A stretch of 34,623 nucleotides of DNA from Vibrio lentus. Its GTDB lineage: Bacteria; Pseudomonadota; Gammaproteobacteria; Enterobacterales; Vibrionaceae. Positions 15,956 through 24,258 of the stretch are shown in pieces; within the stretch, counting starts at the first letter, position 1; each line of letters begins with the position of its first letter. The stretch covers positions 1-34,623 of the forward strand of contig NZ_MCZK01000135.1 of the NCBI RefSeq assembly GCF_002875945.1, written 5' to 3'. A model generated the notes under the pieces. It had not been told where the DNA came from. It was given only the letters and a program-made list of their open reading frames with translations, and made no database searches. Position numbers and translations under genes: made by a program.

Positions 15956-17746
15956 ATGACGATTTCATTCAGCCAAGGGCAAGTCATCACGCCTGAATCC
16001 AACAACCGGCTTACGCTTAAGTTTGGTGGTTATTCGAATAAAGGCGTCCGTGATGAAAACCAAGACGCCATCATTGTAAAACACCCTAAGACTCGTGCGG
16101 AGCAAGAGCTAAAAGGCAGTGTTGCTTGCATTGCAGACGGTGCAAGTTGCAGTGAGCACGGCCAAAAAGCCAGCCACACCAGCGTGATGCAGTTTATTGA
16201 TGACTATTACGCCACACCACAAAGTTGGAGCATTCAACGTTCAGCGCAAAAAGTCTTAACTTCACTCAACTCTTGGCTCTTCAACACGTCTGTCTCTAAT
16301 ATTCATCCCGCACAACAAGTTAACCATAATGCGCTCGTTTCCACCTTTAGCAGCGTGATATTGAAATCCAACACTGCACATATATTCCATGTAGGCGACA
16401 GTCGAATTTACCTATTAAGAGATGGTGAACTGCGCCAACTTACTCGCGACCATACTCGTAAAACCATGGGGCAGAAGCATTACCTAACGCGCGCCTTAGG
16501 TATGGATAATCAGCTCAACGTTGACTATCAAACCCTGCCTATCAAGAAGAATGATTGCTTCATCCTCACATCGGATGGTGTGCATGAGTTTGTCTCGCCC
16601 AACACATTCAATGAACACATCGATAAGCCTGGAGCGGATTTCGAATACGCTGCGCAAAGCATCTGCAATACCGCCTTAAGCCACAATAGCTCAGACAACG
16701 TAAGTTGCTTGATAGTCCAAGTCAGTCACCTACCCAAACCATCTTTAATTGAGTTTCATGAAAAGCTCGCCAAGCGCGCTATTCCACCCGCACTAAAACT
16801 TGGTCAGAGTATCGATAACTTTATGGTACTTGAGGTGTTGTATGCAGGCTCAAGAAGCCATGTGTACCGCGTGATGCAGAAAGAGACACAAACCGAGTTC
16901 GTGCTCAAAGTGCCTTCGGTTCAATACCACGATAGTCCTGCCCAACTCAGAACTTTCTTCAACGAACAATGGGCTGGCATCTTGCTCAACAATAAACGCG
17001 TCATGAAGGTTTACCCGACACCAGAGCATTCGCAATTCTTATATCAAATCTGTGAGTGGGTAGAAGGCATCACCCTGAGACAATGGATGTACGACAATCC
17101 AAAACCGTCACTCAAGCAAGTTCGCGAAATATTAGAAAAGATCACACAGGGCATTCGCGTATTACAACGTGCAGACATGGTGCACCGAGACTTGAAGCCT
17201 GAAAACATCATGCTTCAACGTGATGGTGAGATTAAAATCATCGACCTTGGTGCCGTGCTAGTAAGAGGTATAGAAGAGGGAGAACAAGCAGAACAAGACT
17301 CGACACCACTGGGCGCGGTGAATTACATCGCACCGGAAACCATTAAGCACAACACGGCCACCACAAGCTCGGATCTGTTCTCTATTGCAGTGATCGGGTA
17401 TGAGATGCTGACAGGTGAACTACCCTACTCTGAAATGACGGCACAATCGCTCAAGCAATCTCGTCATCATCAGTGGGAATACCAACCGCTCACACAAAAG
17501 CGTGCTGATATACCGGCTTGGGTTGATTTGGTTTTACAGAAAGCCTGCGCCGAATCGCCAAGCGAACGCCATCAAGTGTTAGGGGATTTTGTCGCTGACC
17601 TTTACACACCCAACCAAAGCTTGGTGAAAAGCAAAGCCAAGCAACCTTTGATAAACCGCCACCCAATCCAGTTTTGGAAAGTGCTGGCCTTGTTGCTCGG
17701 TCTTGTTGCAGTCGTAGAGTTGGGCTTATTGCTGAGTTCGAGTTAA
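15956..17746 (+). CDS. fused PP2C phosphatase and Ser/Thr protein kinase with C-terminal membrane anchor
   Basis: 596 aa from the ATG at 15956. The frame is open to 15839, but that start lies inside the hairpin; 15908 is an alternative. PP2C domain, about residues 20-258: DENQD (33-37), ADG (60-62), FHVGDSR (145-150), TSDGVHEF (Asp207), DN (248-249), all metal ligands present. Kinase domain, about 290-550: glycine loop GSRSHV, Lys318, HRDLKPEN (Asp412), DLG in place of DFG (Asp430), APE (459-461). One hydrophobic helix at about 573-593 anchors it in the membrane. From memory Pseudomonas aeruginosa has a Ser/Thr kinase between its nitrate transporter and nirB, so the link to nitrate assimilation is conserved. 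Targets unknown. Confidence 0.9.
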   Translation: MTISFSQGQVITPESNNRLTLKFGGYSNKGVRDENQDAIIVKHPKTRAEQELKGSVACIADGASCSEHGQKASHTSVMQFIDDYYATPQSWSIQRSAQKVLTSLNSWLFNTSVSNIHPAQQVNHNALVSTFSSVILKSNTAHIFHVGDSRIYLLRDGELRQLTRDHTRKTMGQKHYLTRALGMDNQLNVDYQTLPIKKNDCFILTSDGVHEFVSPNTFNEHIDKPGADFEYAAQSICNTALSHNSSDNVSCLIVQVSHLPKPSLIEFHEKLAKRAIPPALKLGQSIDNFMVLEVLYAGSRSHVYRVMQKETQTEFVLKVPSVQYHDSPAQLRTFFNEQWAGILLNNKRVMKVYPTPEHSQFLYQICEWVEGITLRQWMYDNPKPSLKQVREILEKITQGIRVLQRADMVHRDLKPENIMLQRDGEIKIIDLGAVLVRGIEEGEQAEQDSTPLGAVNYIAPETIKHNTATTSSDLFSIAVIGYEMLTGELPYSEMTAQSLKQSRHHQWEYQPLTQKRADIPAWVDLVLQKACAESPSERHQVLGDFVADLYTPNQSLVKSKAKQPLINRHPIQFWKVLALLLGLVAVVELGLLLSSS

Positions 17747-17792
17747 TTCCAAGTTCGAGCTAATTCTAATTCCAAGCTCAAGCTAAGTGTCC
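17734..17792. repeat. short tandem repeats at the 3' end of the kinase gene
   Basis: Three imperfect units start GAGTTCGAGTTAATTCC (17734-17750), AAGTTCGAGCTAATTC (17751 on) and AAGCTCAAGCTAA (17774 on). The first covers the kinase stop codon, so the C-terminal SSS is part of the repeat. The remainder lies between convergent genes, where a weak CAAGCTA/TAGCTTG stem (17780-17810) may act as terminator. Confidence 0.5.
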
Positions 17793-17825
17793 AAGTCTAA
17801 CCTAGCTTGTGCAAACTAACTGGAA

Positions 17826-18830
17826 TTAACCTCGTTTTACTAAGCTTCTTGGCACTAGCTCAATACCGGCTTGGTAACGCTTAGCCGATGCATTTAACGC
17901 CAAGGCAAAAGCACTATCGGCAATCACTTCAAACTGCTGAGGCAGTGAATGGACTTTGAAAGGCAAGAAGTCGAGCAGTCGGTTATCACCAAAGGTTGCC
18001 AGTTTTACTTGATTGATCAGCTCTGGTTTTTCGACCATTACATCAAGCACACCCTCTAATAAGGTGTAAGACATAGTCACGATCGCATCTGGAACCGTGC
18101 CCTTTGCAATCCACTCTTCAAAAACCTCGCGTCCAGATTCTCTATCAAAGTGCTCGCCATAACCCACAACCATCGGCTTATTTTCTGTCAGTCCTGTTTG
18201 TTGAGTATGTGCTTTATTCGCTGCTTCAAAACCTAACTGACGTTCACGTGAAATGTTCAGATCTGGCAGTGCACCAATAAGACCAACACTATGAATGCTG
18301 TCATCAAGAATCGAATGAGTCAGTTCAAACGCGGCTTCGAAATCTTCACTGATCACGCAAGCAAAATGCTCGTCATCCAACGGACGGTCAATCGCAATGA
18401 CAGGTGTGCCTGAATTTTGCAGCTTCAAGTAGAACTCATTAGCGTCTGGCATTGAGCTCGCCACCAGCAAGGCATCGATACGACGGCTCACCAAAGCTTC
18501 AGCGACTTTACGTTCGGTTTCAGCATCATCATCTGAACAACCAATCAGTATTTGATAACCCACTTTACGTGAGTTCTGCTCTATCAATTTTGCTAAACGC
18601 GCGTAACTGCTGTTTTCCAGATCAGGAATAATCAAACCAAATGAACGGCTATTACCAGCGCGCAGCGACGAAGCAGCATGGTCTGGTCGGTAGTTATATT
18701 CTTCCACAACCGCCATGACTTTCTGCTGAGTCTTTTCACTGATTCTGTATTTCTGCGCCTTGCCGTTGATGACATAACTGGCCGTGGTTTTCGATACTCC
18801 AGCCAATTTAGCAATTTCATCAAGTGTCAT
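17826..18830 (-). CDS. cra: catabolite repressor/activator Cra (FruR), LacI family
   Basis: 334 aa from the ATG at 18830, exactly the E. coli Cra length; the longer open frame to 18989 would run through its own operators. The helix-turn-helix spans residues 3-22 (LDEIAKLAGVSKTTASYVIN) with GKAQKYRIS as hinge-side motif. The sugar-phosphate-binding core has GLIIPDLENSSYARLAK and AIDRPLDDEHF, both close to E. coli Cra. AGGT precedes the ATG. It represses the divergent fruBKA operon until fructose-1-phosphate releases it, and probably controls its own promoter. The gene-next-to-fruBKA order is typical of vibrios and pseudomonads, not of E. coli. Confidence 0.95.
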   Translation of the reverse strand: MTLDEIAKLAGVSKTTASYVINGKAQKYRISEKTQQKVMAVVEEYNYRPDHAASSLRAGNSRSFGLIIPDLENSSYARLAKLIEQNSRKVGYQILIGCSDDDAETERKVAEALVSRRIDALLVASSMPDANEFYLKLQNSGTPVIAIDRPLDDEHFACVISEDFEAAFELTHSILDDSIHSVGLIGALPDLNISRERQLGFEAANKAHTQQTGLTENKPMVVGYGEHFDRESGREVFEEWIAKGTVPDAIVTMSYTLLEGVLDVMVEKPELINQVKLATFGDNRLLDFLPFKVHSLPQQFEVIADSAFALALNASAKRYQAGIELVPRSLVKRG

Positions 18831-19202
18831 ATGGGTGACCTGTATTTTGTGCGTAGGATCATATAACCAATGATCTGATCCTCGGATTAGTTGAATTATA
18901 TGCTGAATCGATTCAGTATAAAAGCTGAAAGGATTCAGCAAAATCTGAAAAGTGACTTCAATCATCCTTTTGAATGGATTGAGCGTCATTTGTTGTGATT
19001 CAACTTCTCGTTGTTAACGAAACTGAATTACGACACGCAGCAAAACTATTTTGAAAACCAAAATCGGCTTTGCTGAATTTTTTTACACCGAATGCTGAAC
19101 CGATTCAGCAAGCATAAGGCAAAGAGTTAAGCTCCATAAATCTTGCTCTAGACTGAATCGTAGCGATACACAAATTCTCAAGCGATACGCTAAAGAGGCA
19201 CC
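18831..19202. promoter_or_regulatory. cra/fruB divergent control region with several Cra operators
   Basis: A 372-bp region without a gene. Strong Cra-like dyads: GCTGAATCGATTCAG (18902-18916, containing the perfect palindrome TGAATCGATTCA), GCTGAAAGGATTCAGC (18924-18939) and GCTGAACCGATTCAGC (19094-19109). Weaker copies: TGAATGGATTGA (18971-18982) and a half site TGAATCGT at 19154. The first two lie next to cra and the third about 95 bp before fruB, so the cluster suits repression of both directions, perhaps by looping. Confidence 0.85.
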
Positions 19203-20336
19203 ATGCTTAAATTATCAAAATCTGACATCACTCTTGGTCAAACGGCCGATGACAAATTCAAAGCTATCCAGAACATTGCTGGCGACCTAACCGCGAAAGG
19301 CTTAGTGGATTCTGGCTACGTTGAAGGAATGCTGAACCGTGAAAACCAGAACTCTACGTTCCTAGGTAACGGCATCGCGATTCCTCACGGCACCACTGAC
19401 ACACGTAGCTTAGTAAAAGAGACAGGCGTAGCCGTTCACCACTTCCCTGAAGGTATTGATTGGGCAGACGGCAACCGTGTTTACGTAGCAATTGGTATTG
19501 CTGCGAAATCTGACGAGCACTTAGGCATTCTTAAGCAGCTAACAAAAGTGCTAGCGGCAGACGGTGTTGAAGAGAAATTAAAGCAAGCGAAATCAGAAGA
19601 CGAAATCATCGCCCTACTTAATGGCGAAGTTCAGCTAGAAGCAGACCTAGACGCTTCTTTAGTTCAACTACTGTTCCCTGCTAGCGACATGGTTCAAATG
19701 TCTGCAGTTGCGGGCGGCCTACTGAAAAACACAGGTTGTACTGACAACGCATTCGTTGCTGACCTAGTAACAAAAACACCGACTCACCTAGGCCAAGGCC
19801 TGTGGTTGTTGAGCAGCGATAAAGGCGTTACTCGCACTGGCGTATCGTTTGTTTCAACAGCAAACCATTGTGAGTACGAAGGCACACCAGTGAAAGCATT
19901 GGTCGCATTCGCCGCTTGTAACAGCGCACACCAATCTATTCTGGCAAACCTAAGCAAGATGGTTTTCGAAGGTAAACAGCAACAACTGTTAACCGCTGAC
20001 ATTGCACAAGTGATTGGCCTTCTAAAAGGTGAAGCGGTTTCTACAGCGTCTCAAGACGATGATAACTGTGCAGTCTTCAAAATCAAAAACGCACACGGCC
20101 TACACGCTCGCCCGGGTGCAATGTTAGTTGCTGAAGCGAAGAAATTCGAATCAACAATCCGCGTTTCAAACCTAGATGGCGACGGAAAAGAAGTGAACGC
20201 GAAGAGCTTGATGAAAGTAATCGCACTTGGCGTTAAACACGGCCACCAGCTTCAGTTTGTTGCTGAAGGTGAAGATGCTGCACAAGCACTTGAATCGATT
20301 GGCAAAGCTATCGCTTCTGGCCTTGGCGAAGGTTAA
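19203..20336 (+). CDS. fruB: fructose PTS diphosphoryl transfer protein (EIIA-Fru / HPr-like)
   Basis: 377 aa, matching E. coli FruB (376). Carries phosphate from enzyme I to the fructose permease. The N-terminal EIIA domain has its phosphohistidine at His62 (AIPHGTTDTRSL). A middle domain spans roughly 155-285. The C-terminal HPr domain carries NAHGLHARPG with His301 as the phosphate acceptor. No serine-kinase-type HPr regulation site is evident. It is first in the fruBKA operon, directly after the Cra operators; GAGG lies before the ATG. Codon use appears biased toward optimal codons, suggesting high expression. Confidence 0.96.
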   Translation: MLKLSKSDITLGQTADDKFKAIQNIAGDLTAKGLVDSGYVEGMLNRENQNSTFLGNGIAIPHGTTDTRSLVKETGVAVHHFPEGIDWADGNRVYVAIGIAAKSDEHLGILKQLTKVLAADGVEEKLKQAKSEDEIIALLNGEVQLEADLDASLVQLLFPASDMVQMSAVAGGLLKNTGCTDNAFVADLVTKTPTHLGQGLWLLSSDKGVTRTGVSFVSTANHCEYEGTPVKALVAFAACNSAHQSILANLSKMVFEGKQQQLLTADIAQVIGLLKGEAVSTASQDDDNCAVFKIKNAHGLHARPGAMLVAEAKKFESTIRVSNLDGDGKEVNAKSLMKVIALGVKHGHQLQFVAEGEDAAQALESIGKAIASGLGEG

Positions 20337-20345
20337 GGAATCGAT

Positions 20346-21323
20346 ATGTCTGATAAACAAATCAAAGCCGTTACCGTTACGCTAAACCCTGCTCTAGATC
20401 TAACTGGCGCTATCGACGCACTTAACGTGGGTTCAGTGAGCCTAGTGAACAAAGGTTCACTTCATGCAGCTGGCAAAGGGGTAAACGTAGCAAAAGTACT
20501 TTCAGAGCTTGGTGCTAAAGTGACCGTGACAGGTTTCCTTGGTCGCAATAACGAAGAAGCGTTCTGCCAACTGTTCGAACAGATGGGCGCAACTGATCGC
20601 TTTATCCGTGTTGATGGCGCAACTCGCATCAACGTGAAACTGGTTGAGAACTCAGGCCAAGTAAGCGACATCAACTTCCCAGGCGTTCCTGTTGATGCTG
20701 ACGCTGTTAAAGCGTTTGAAAAAACCTTGCTAGATCTGGCTGAAGACCACGAATACTTCGTGATTGCAGGCAGCTTGCCACAAGGCGTATCACCAGAGCT
20801 TTGTGCTTCTTGGGTACAACGCTTGCGTGACCTAGGTAAAAAGGTGTTGTTCGACAGTAGCCGTGACGCACTTAAAGCCGGTATCAATGCACAACCTTGG
20901 TTAATTAAGCCAAACGACGAAGAGCTTTCTCAGCTGTTCAACGCAGAACTGACAACACGTGACCAATGCCAACACGCAGGCCAAGCCCTAAGTGAAAAAG
21001 GCATCGATAACATCGTGGTATCACTTGGCGCAGAAGGCGTGATGTGGCTAAACCAAGGTGAATGGTTACATGCTCAACCGCCGCGTATGCAAGTGGTAAG
21101 CACGGTAGGCGCAGGTGACACATTAGTTGCTGGCCTATGTTGGGGTCACATGCAACAGATGCCAAAACCAGAACTTATTAAATTCGCAACCGCCCTATCT
21201 GCTCTAGCAGTTTCACAGGTAGGCGTGGGCATCACCAGCCAACAAGAGCTGGATTCAGTACTACAAAATATCCAATTACAGTCGCTTAGTGCTCCAACTA
21301 GCCAGTTAGACACAAGCAAATAG
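20346..21323 (+). CDS. fruK: 1-phosphofructokinase
   Basis: 325 aa of the PfkB ribokinase-like family. Phosphorylates fructose-1-phosphate to fructose-1,6-bisphosphate with ATP. Substrate-side motif GKGVNVAKVLSELG is near residue 43; the anion hole and catalytic base are in VGAGDTLVAG (Asp258). Starts 9 bp after fruB with AAGGAA before the ATG, so the two are cotranscribed. Its substrate is the Cra effector, so its activity feeds back on the operon. The last 15 residues are serine/threonine/glutamine-rich and probably disordered. Confidence 0.96.
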   Translation: MSDKQIKAVTVTLNPALDLTGAIDALNVGSVSLVNKGSLHAAGKGVNVAKVLSELGAKVTVTGFLGRNNEEAFCQLFEQMGATDRFIRVDGATRINVKLVENSGQVSDINFPGVPVDADAVKAFEKTLLDLAEDHEYFVIAGSLPQGVSPELCASWVQRLRDLGKKVLFDSSRDALKAGINAQPWLIKPNDEELSQLFNAELTTRDQCQHAGQALSEKGIDNIVVSLGAEGVMWLNQGEWLHAQPPRMQVVSTVGAGDTLVAGLCWGHMQQMPKPELIKFATALSALAVSQVGVGITSQQELDSVLQNIQLQSLSAPTSQLDTSK

Positions 21324-21338
21324 GACAAAAGGTTTATT

Positions 21339-23081
21339 ATGAATATTACCATTATCACAGCTTGCCCTAGTGGCGTAGCAAACAGCATCATCGCCGCAGG
21401 CTTGTTAGAGCAAGCGACAAAAGCACTGGGTTGGAACGCCGCTATTGAATGTCAATCAAGCGTGCTACCTGACTCAACCGTATCGCAAGACACTATCGAC
21501 AGCAGCGACGTTGTGGTTATCGCAGCCAACACCAACGTTGATAAAGCGCGCTTTGTCGGTAAGAAAGTGTACCAAGCGGCTATCTCTGAATGCACTGCAG
21601 ATGCCAAAGCATTTCTAGAGAAAGCGGTAGCAGAAGCAACAGTATTAGACGCTTCTCAAGTTGAGACTACAGTTGAAGTTACTGGTACTTCTCCAGCGAC
21701 AGGCAGCAAAAAGATCGTAGCGATTACCGCTTGCCCGACTGGTGTAGCACATACCTTTATGGCAGCTGAAGCGCTTGAAGCAGAAGGCAAACGCCTAGGT
21801 CACCAAATTAAAGTGGAAACTCGTGGCTCTGTAGGTGCGAAAAACCAACTGACAGACCAAGAAATCGCAGACGCTGATCTTGTTATCATCGCAGCAGACA
21901 TCGACGTTCCACTGGATCGTTTTAACGGCAAAGCGCTATACAAGACAACGACAAGTCCTGCTTTGAAGAAAACAAAGCAAGAGATGGAAAAGGCGTTCGC
22001 AGAAGCTAAACCATACCAACACACAGCATCTTCTAATTCAGCGCCTGCTGACGAGAAGAAAGGCGTGTACAAGCACCTAATGACAGGTGTATCGCACATG
22101 CTTCCAGTGGTTGTTGCAGGTGGTTTGATCATCGCACTCTCTTTCGTGTTCGGTATCGAAGCGTTTAAAGAAGAAGGCACACTAGCAGCAGCACTGATGA
22201 CTATCGGTGGTGGTTCTGCATTCGCTCTAATGATCCCTGTTCTTGCTGGTTTCATTGCATTCTCAATTGCTGACCGTCCGGGTCTGGCTCCAGGTCTAAT
22301 CGGCGGTATGTTGGCTAGCTCAACGGGCGCAGGTTTCCTAGGTGGTATCGCAGCGGGTTTCATTGCCGGTTACGCAGCGAAATTCATTGCCGACAAGGTT
22401 CAACTTCCACAATCCATGGAAGCCCTCAAGCCAATCCTGATCATTCCGTTTATCGCGAGCTTGTTCACTGGTTTGGTGATGGTTTACATCGTGGGTGGCC
22501 CTGTTTCTGGCGTGATGAGCGCAATGACAACTTTCCTAAACAACATGGGAACGTCTAACGCGATTCTTCTGGGTGTGATTCTAGGCGCAATGATGTGTTT
22601 CGACCTTGGTGGCCCGGTAAACAAAGCGGCTTACACATTCGGTGTTGGTCTACTGGCTTCGCAAACTTACGCACCAATGGCAGCAATCATGGCAGCAGGT
22701 ATGGTTCCAGCTCTAGGTATGGGCCTTGCGACTTTCCTAGTGAAAGACAAGTTTGAAGCAGGCGAGCGTGAAGCAGGTAAAGCATCATTCGTTCTTGGCC
22801 TATGTTTCATCTCTGAAGGTGCAATCCCATTCGCAGCGAAAGATCCAATGCGTGTTATCCCAGCTTGTATGGCGGGTGGTGCACTAACTGGCGCTCTATC
22901 AATGATGTTTGGTGCTCAGCTAATGGCTCCACACGGCGGCTTGTTCGTACTACTGATTCCTGGTGCTATCTCTCCAGTGCTTATGTACCTAGTGGCGATT
23001 GCAGCAGGTACGGCAGTAACAGGCTTTGGTTACGCAGCTCTTAAAAAGATGAGCAGCGATAAAGTGACAGCAGAGGCTTAA
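21339..23081 (+). CDS. fruA: fructose PTS permease, EIIB'BC
   Basis: 580 aa (E. coli FruA about 563). Imports fructose as fructose-1-phosphate. Two tandem EIIB domains: the first (residues 1-100) has Cys9 in TACPSGVANS; the second (about 123-225) has the phosphocysteine Cys132 in TACPTGVAHTF. EIIC then spans about 245-575 with roughly 9-10 helices and the conserved FDLGGPVNKAAYTF and SEGAIPFAAKDP motifs. The gene begins 15 bp after fruK with AGGA in front and ends before a strong terminator, completing the operon. Confidence 0.96.
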   Translation: MNITIITACPSGVANSIIAAGLLEQATKALGWNAAIECQSSVLPDSTVSQDTIDSSDVVVIAANTNVDKARFVGKKVYQAAISECTADAKAFLEKAVAEATVLDASQVETTVEVTGTSPATGSKKIVAITACPTGVAHTFMAAEALEAEGKRLGHQIKVETRGSVGAKNQLTDQEIADADLVIIAADIDVPLDRFNGKALYKTTTSPALKKTKQEMEKAFAEAKPYQHTASSNSAPADEKKGVYKHLMTGVSHMLPVVVAGGLIIALSFVFGIEAFKEEGTLAAALMTIGGGSAFALMIPVLAGFIAFSIADRPGLAPGLIGGMLASSTGAGFLGGIAAGFIAGYAAKFIADKVQLPQSMEALKPILIIPFIASLFTGLVMVYIVGGPVSGVMSAMTTFLNNMGTSNAILLGVILGAMMCFDLGGPVNKAAYTFGVGLLASQTYAPMAAIMAAGMVPALGMGLATFLVKDKFEAGEREAGKASFVLGLCFISEGAIPFAAKDPMRVIPACMAGGALTGALSMMFGAQLMAPHGGLFVLLIPGAISPVLMYLVAIAAGTAVTGFGYAALKKMSSDKVTAEA

Positions 23082-23135
23082 TCCCCCTACTCTGTTTAGC
23101 GGTTAAAGCTGACGAACAGAGGCTCTTGATAAAAC

Positions 23136-23161
23136 AAAGGCTCCTCAATTGAGGAGCCTTT
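23136..23161 (+). terminator. terminator of fruBKA
   Basis: AAAGGCTCCTCAA (23136-23148) meets TTGAGGAGCCTTT (23149-23161), a perfect 26-bp palindrome followed by TTTT. The A-rich other side means it may also end the convergent regulator transcript. Confidence 0.9.
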
Positions 23162-23202
23162 TTATTGGAATTATCTAGCAAACTGAAACGCTCGGTTTGG
23201 TG

Positions 23203-24258
23203 TTACTTTTCTAATGTCGCTAAAACGGGCAACTGGAATGAAAACGTCACACCTTCGACATCATCCGTGTCGATCTGACGAATCATCTCTACCAAATAAC
23301 CTTGCACATCTAACTTCAAACCTTGTTGCTCAACCGCCTTAAACAGAGCTTCTAATGCTGTGCTGTACGCCACATCCGAAACCAGATAAACGTCGCTGCA
23401 TAAGTAGTAGCCTTCAGGAATGGTCATATCGTAACGATCTTTCGCGACTTGCCAATTCCCGATTTCAGCGTCGATGTCGTCCCACTTATTATTCATTTGT
23501 TTGATCGGCGTAGTGCCCATCAAATGCGTCGACTTTTGACCATAGATTTCAAATACGGTGTCCCAATCAGGATCTTCCAACTTAAGCTTTTGCATACCGC
23601 GCTCTGGATACCAAACCAGCTCGATCGGCATAGACTTAACCAGTTCTTTCTCCATCGAAGACTGCACACCTGGGTGTGCCAATTTCTGGATAAAGTCAGC
23701 AGTCTCTCTGGGAGTCGCGTTGTAACCCATTTCTCGAATATGTTTTGCCGTGACACCGAGTTCACGCTTGAGCGCCTTACCTAATGACTGCGACGATGAA
23801 AAGCCGCAATACTGAGCTATTTCAATCACACTCCACGGCTCATCATTGATCAACAAACCGACCGCAATTTGTAATCGAACACGACTCAGATACTGACCCG
23901 GAGTTTCATTAAAGAGCTCGGTAAACTGACGATGAAAATGGTATGGCGAAATCGCACTCTCGGTTGCTATATCTTCCCACGTGCGACGCTCACCCCACTC
24001 TTCATGCATCAAGGTCAATGCATGCGTAAAGCGTTTTTGAAGATGCTCTGGCAAAGATTCGATCAATGCAATCTCAGGCACCAGTTTAAAAGCTGGCTCC
24101 AAATGCAAAGCAGGTTTGTTCTCTTTCGTCATACACTCTTTGGTCTCGGGTACATTGGCTTTAGTCATACTGTCGGCCAGCTTCGCCGAACTGGACAGTT
24201 TTATTGAGCTGGATAGCTTGGCTTCACTATCGTCTTTGTCCTTTATAAAATCAATCAC
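23203..24258 (-). CDS. AraC-family regulator with probable GyrI-like effector domain
   Basis: 351 aa from a GTG at 24258 that overlaps the RND stop (GTGA), so translation is probably coupled. Residues 1-60 are low-complexity and include a KLSSS-type repeat at 14-31. The AraC DNA-binding domain spans about 80-180, with both helix-turn-helices: WEDIATESAISPYHFHRQF and VIEIAQYCGFSSSQSLGKAL. The C-terminal 150 residues look like a GyrI/AraC-effector-type small-molecule-binding domain (WDTVFEIYGQKS; IPEGYYLCSD; VQGYLVEM), as in MarA/Rob/BmrR-like drug sensors. Being last in the RND efflux operon suggests it senses a pump substrate and controls the operon. A start nearer residue 30 or 42 is possible. 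Confidence 0.85.
   Translation of the reverse strand: MIDFIKDKDDSEAKLSSSIKLSSSAKLADSMTKANVPETKECMTKENKPALHLEPAFKLVPEIALIESLPEHLQKRFTHALTLMHEEWGERRTWEDIATESAISPYHFHRQFTELFNETPGQYLSRVRLQIAVGLLINDEPWSVIEIAQYCGFSSSQSLGKALKRELGVTAKHIREMGYNATPRETADFIQKLAHPGVQSSMEKELVKSMPIELVWYPERGMQKLKLEDPDWDTVFEIYGQKSTHLMGTTPIKQMNNKWDDIDAEIGNWQVAKDRYDMTIPEGYYLCSDVYLVSDVAYSTALEALFKAVEQQGLKLDVQGYLVEMIRQIDTDDVEGVTFSFQLPVLATLEK
24166..24219. repeat. three 18-bp tandem units at the start of the AraC-type gene
   Basis: Units at 24166-24183, 24184-24201 and 24202-24219 encode KLADSM, KLSSSA and KLSSSI. They have diverged at third positions but keep the 18-bp register. Confidence 0.65.

Noticed and set aside
21800..22363. 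187-aa ORF on the minus strand inside fruA
   Set aside because: Proline/alanine/serine-rich antisense shadow of the EIIC coding sequence, which is clearly the real gene.
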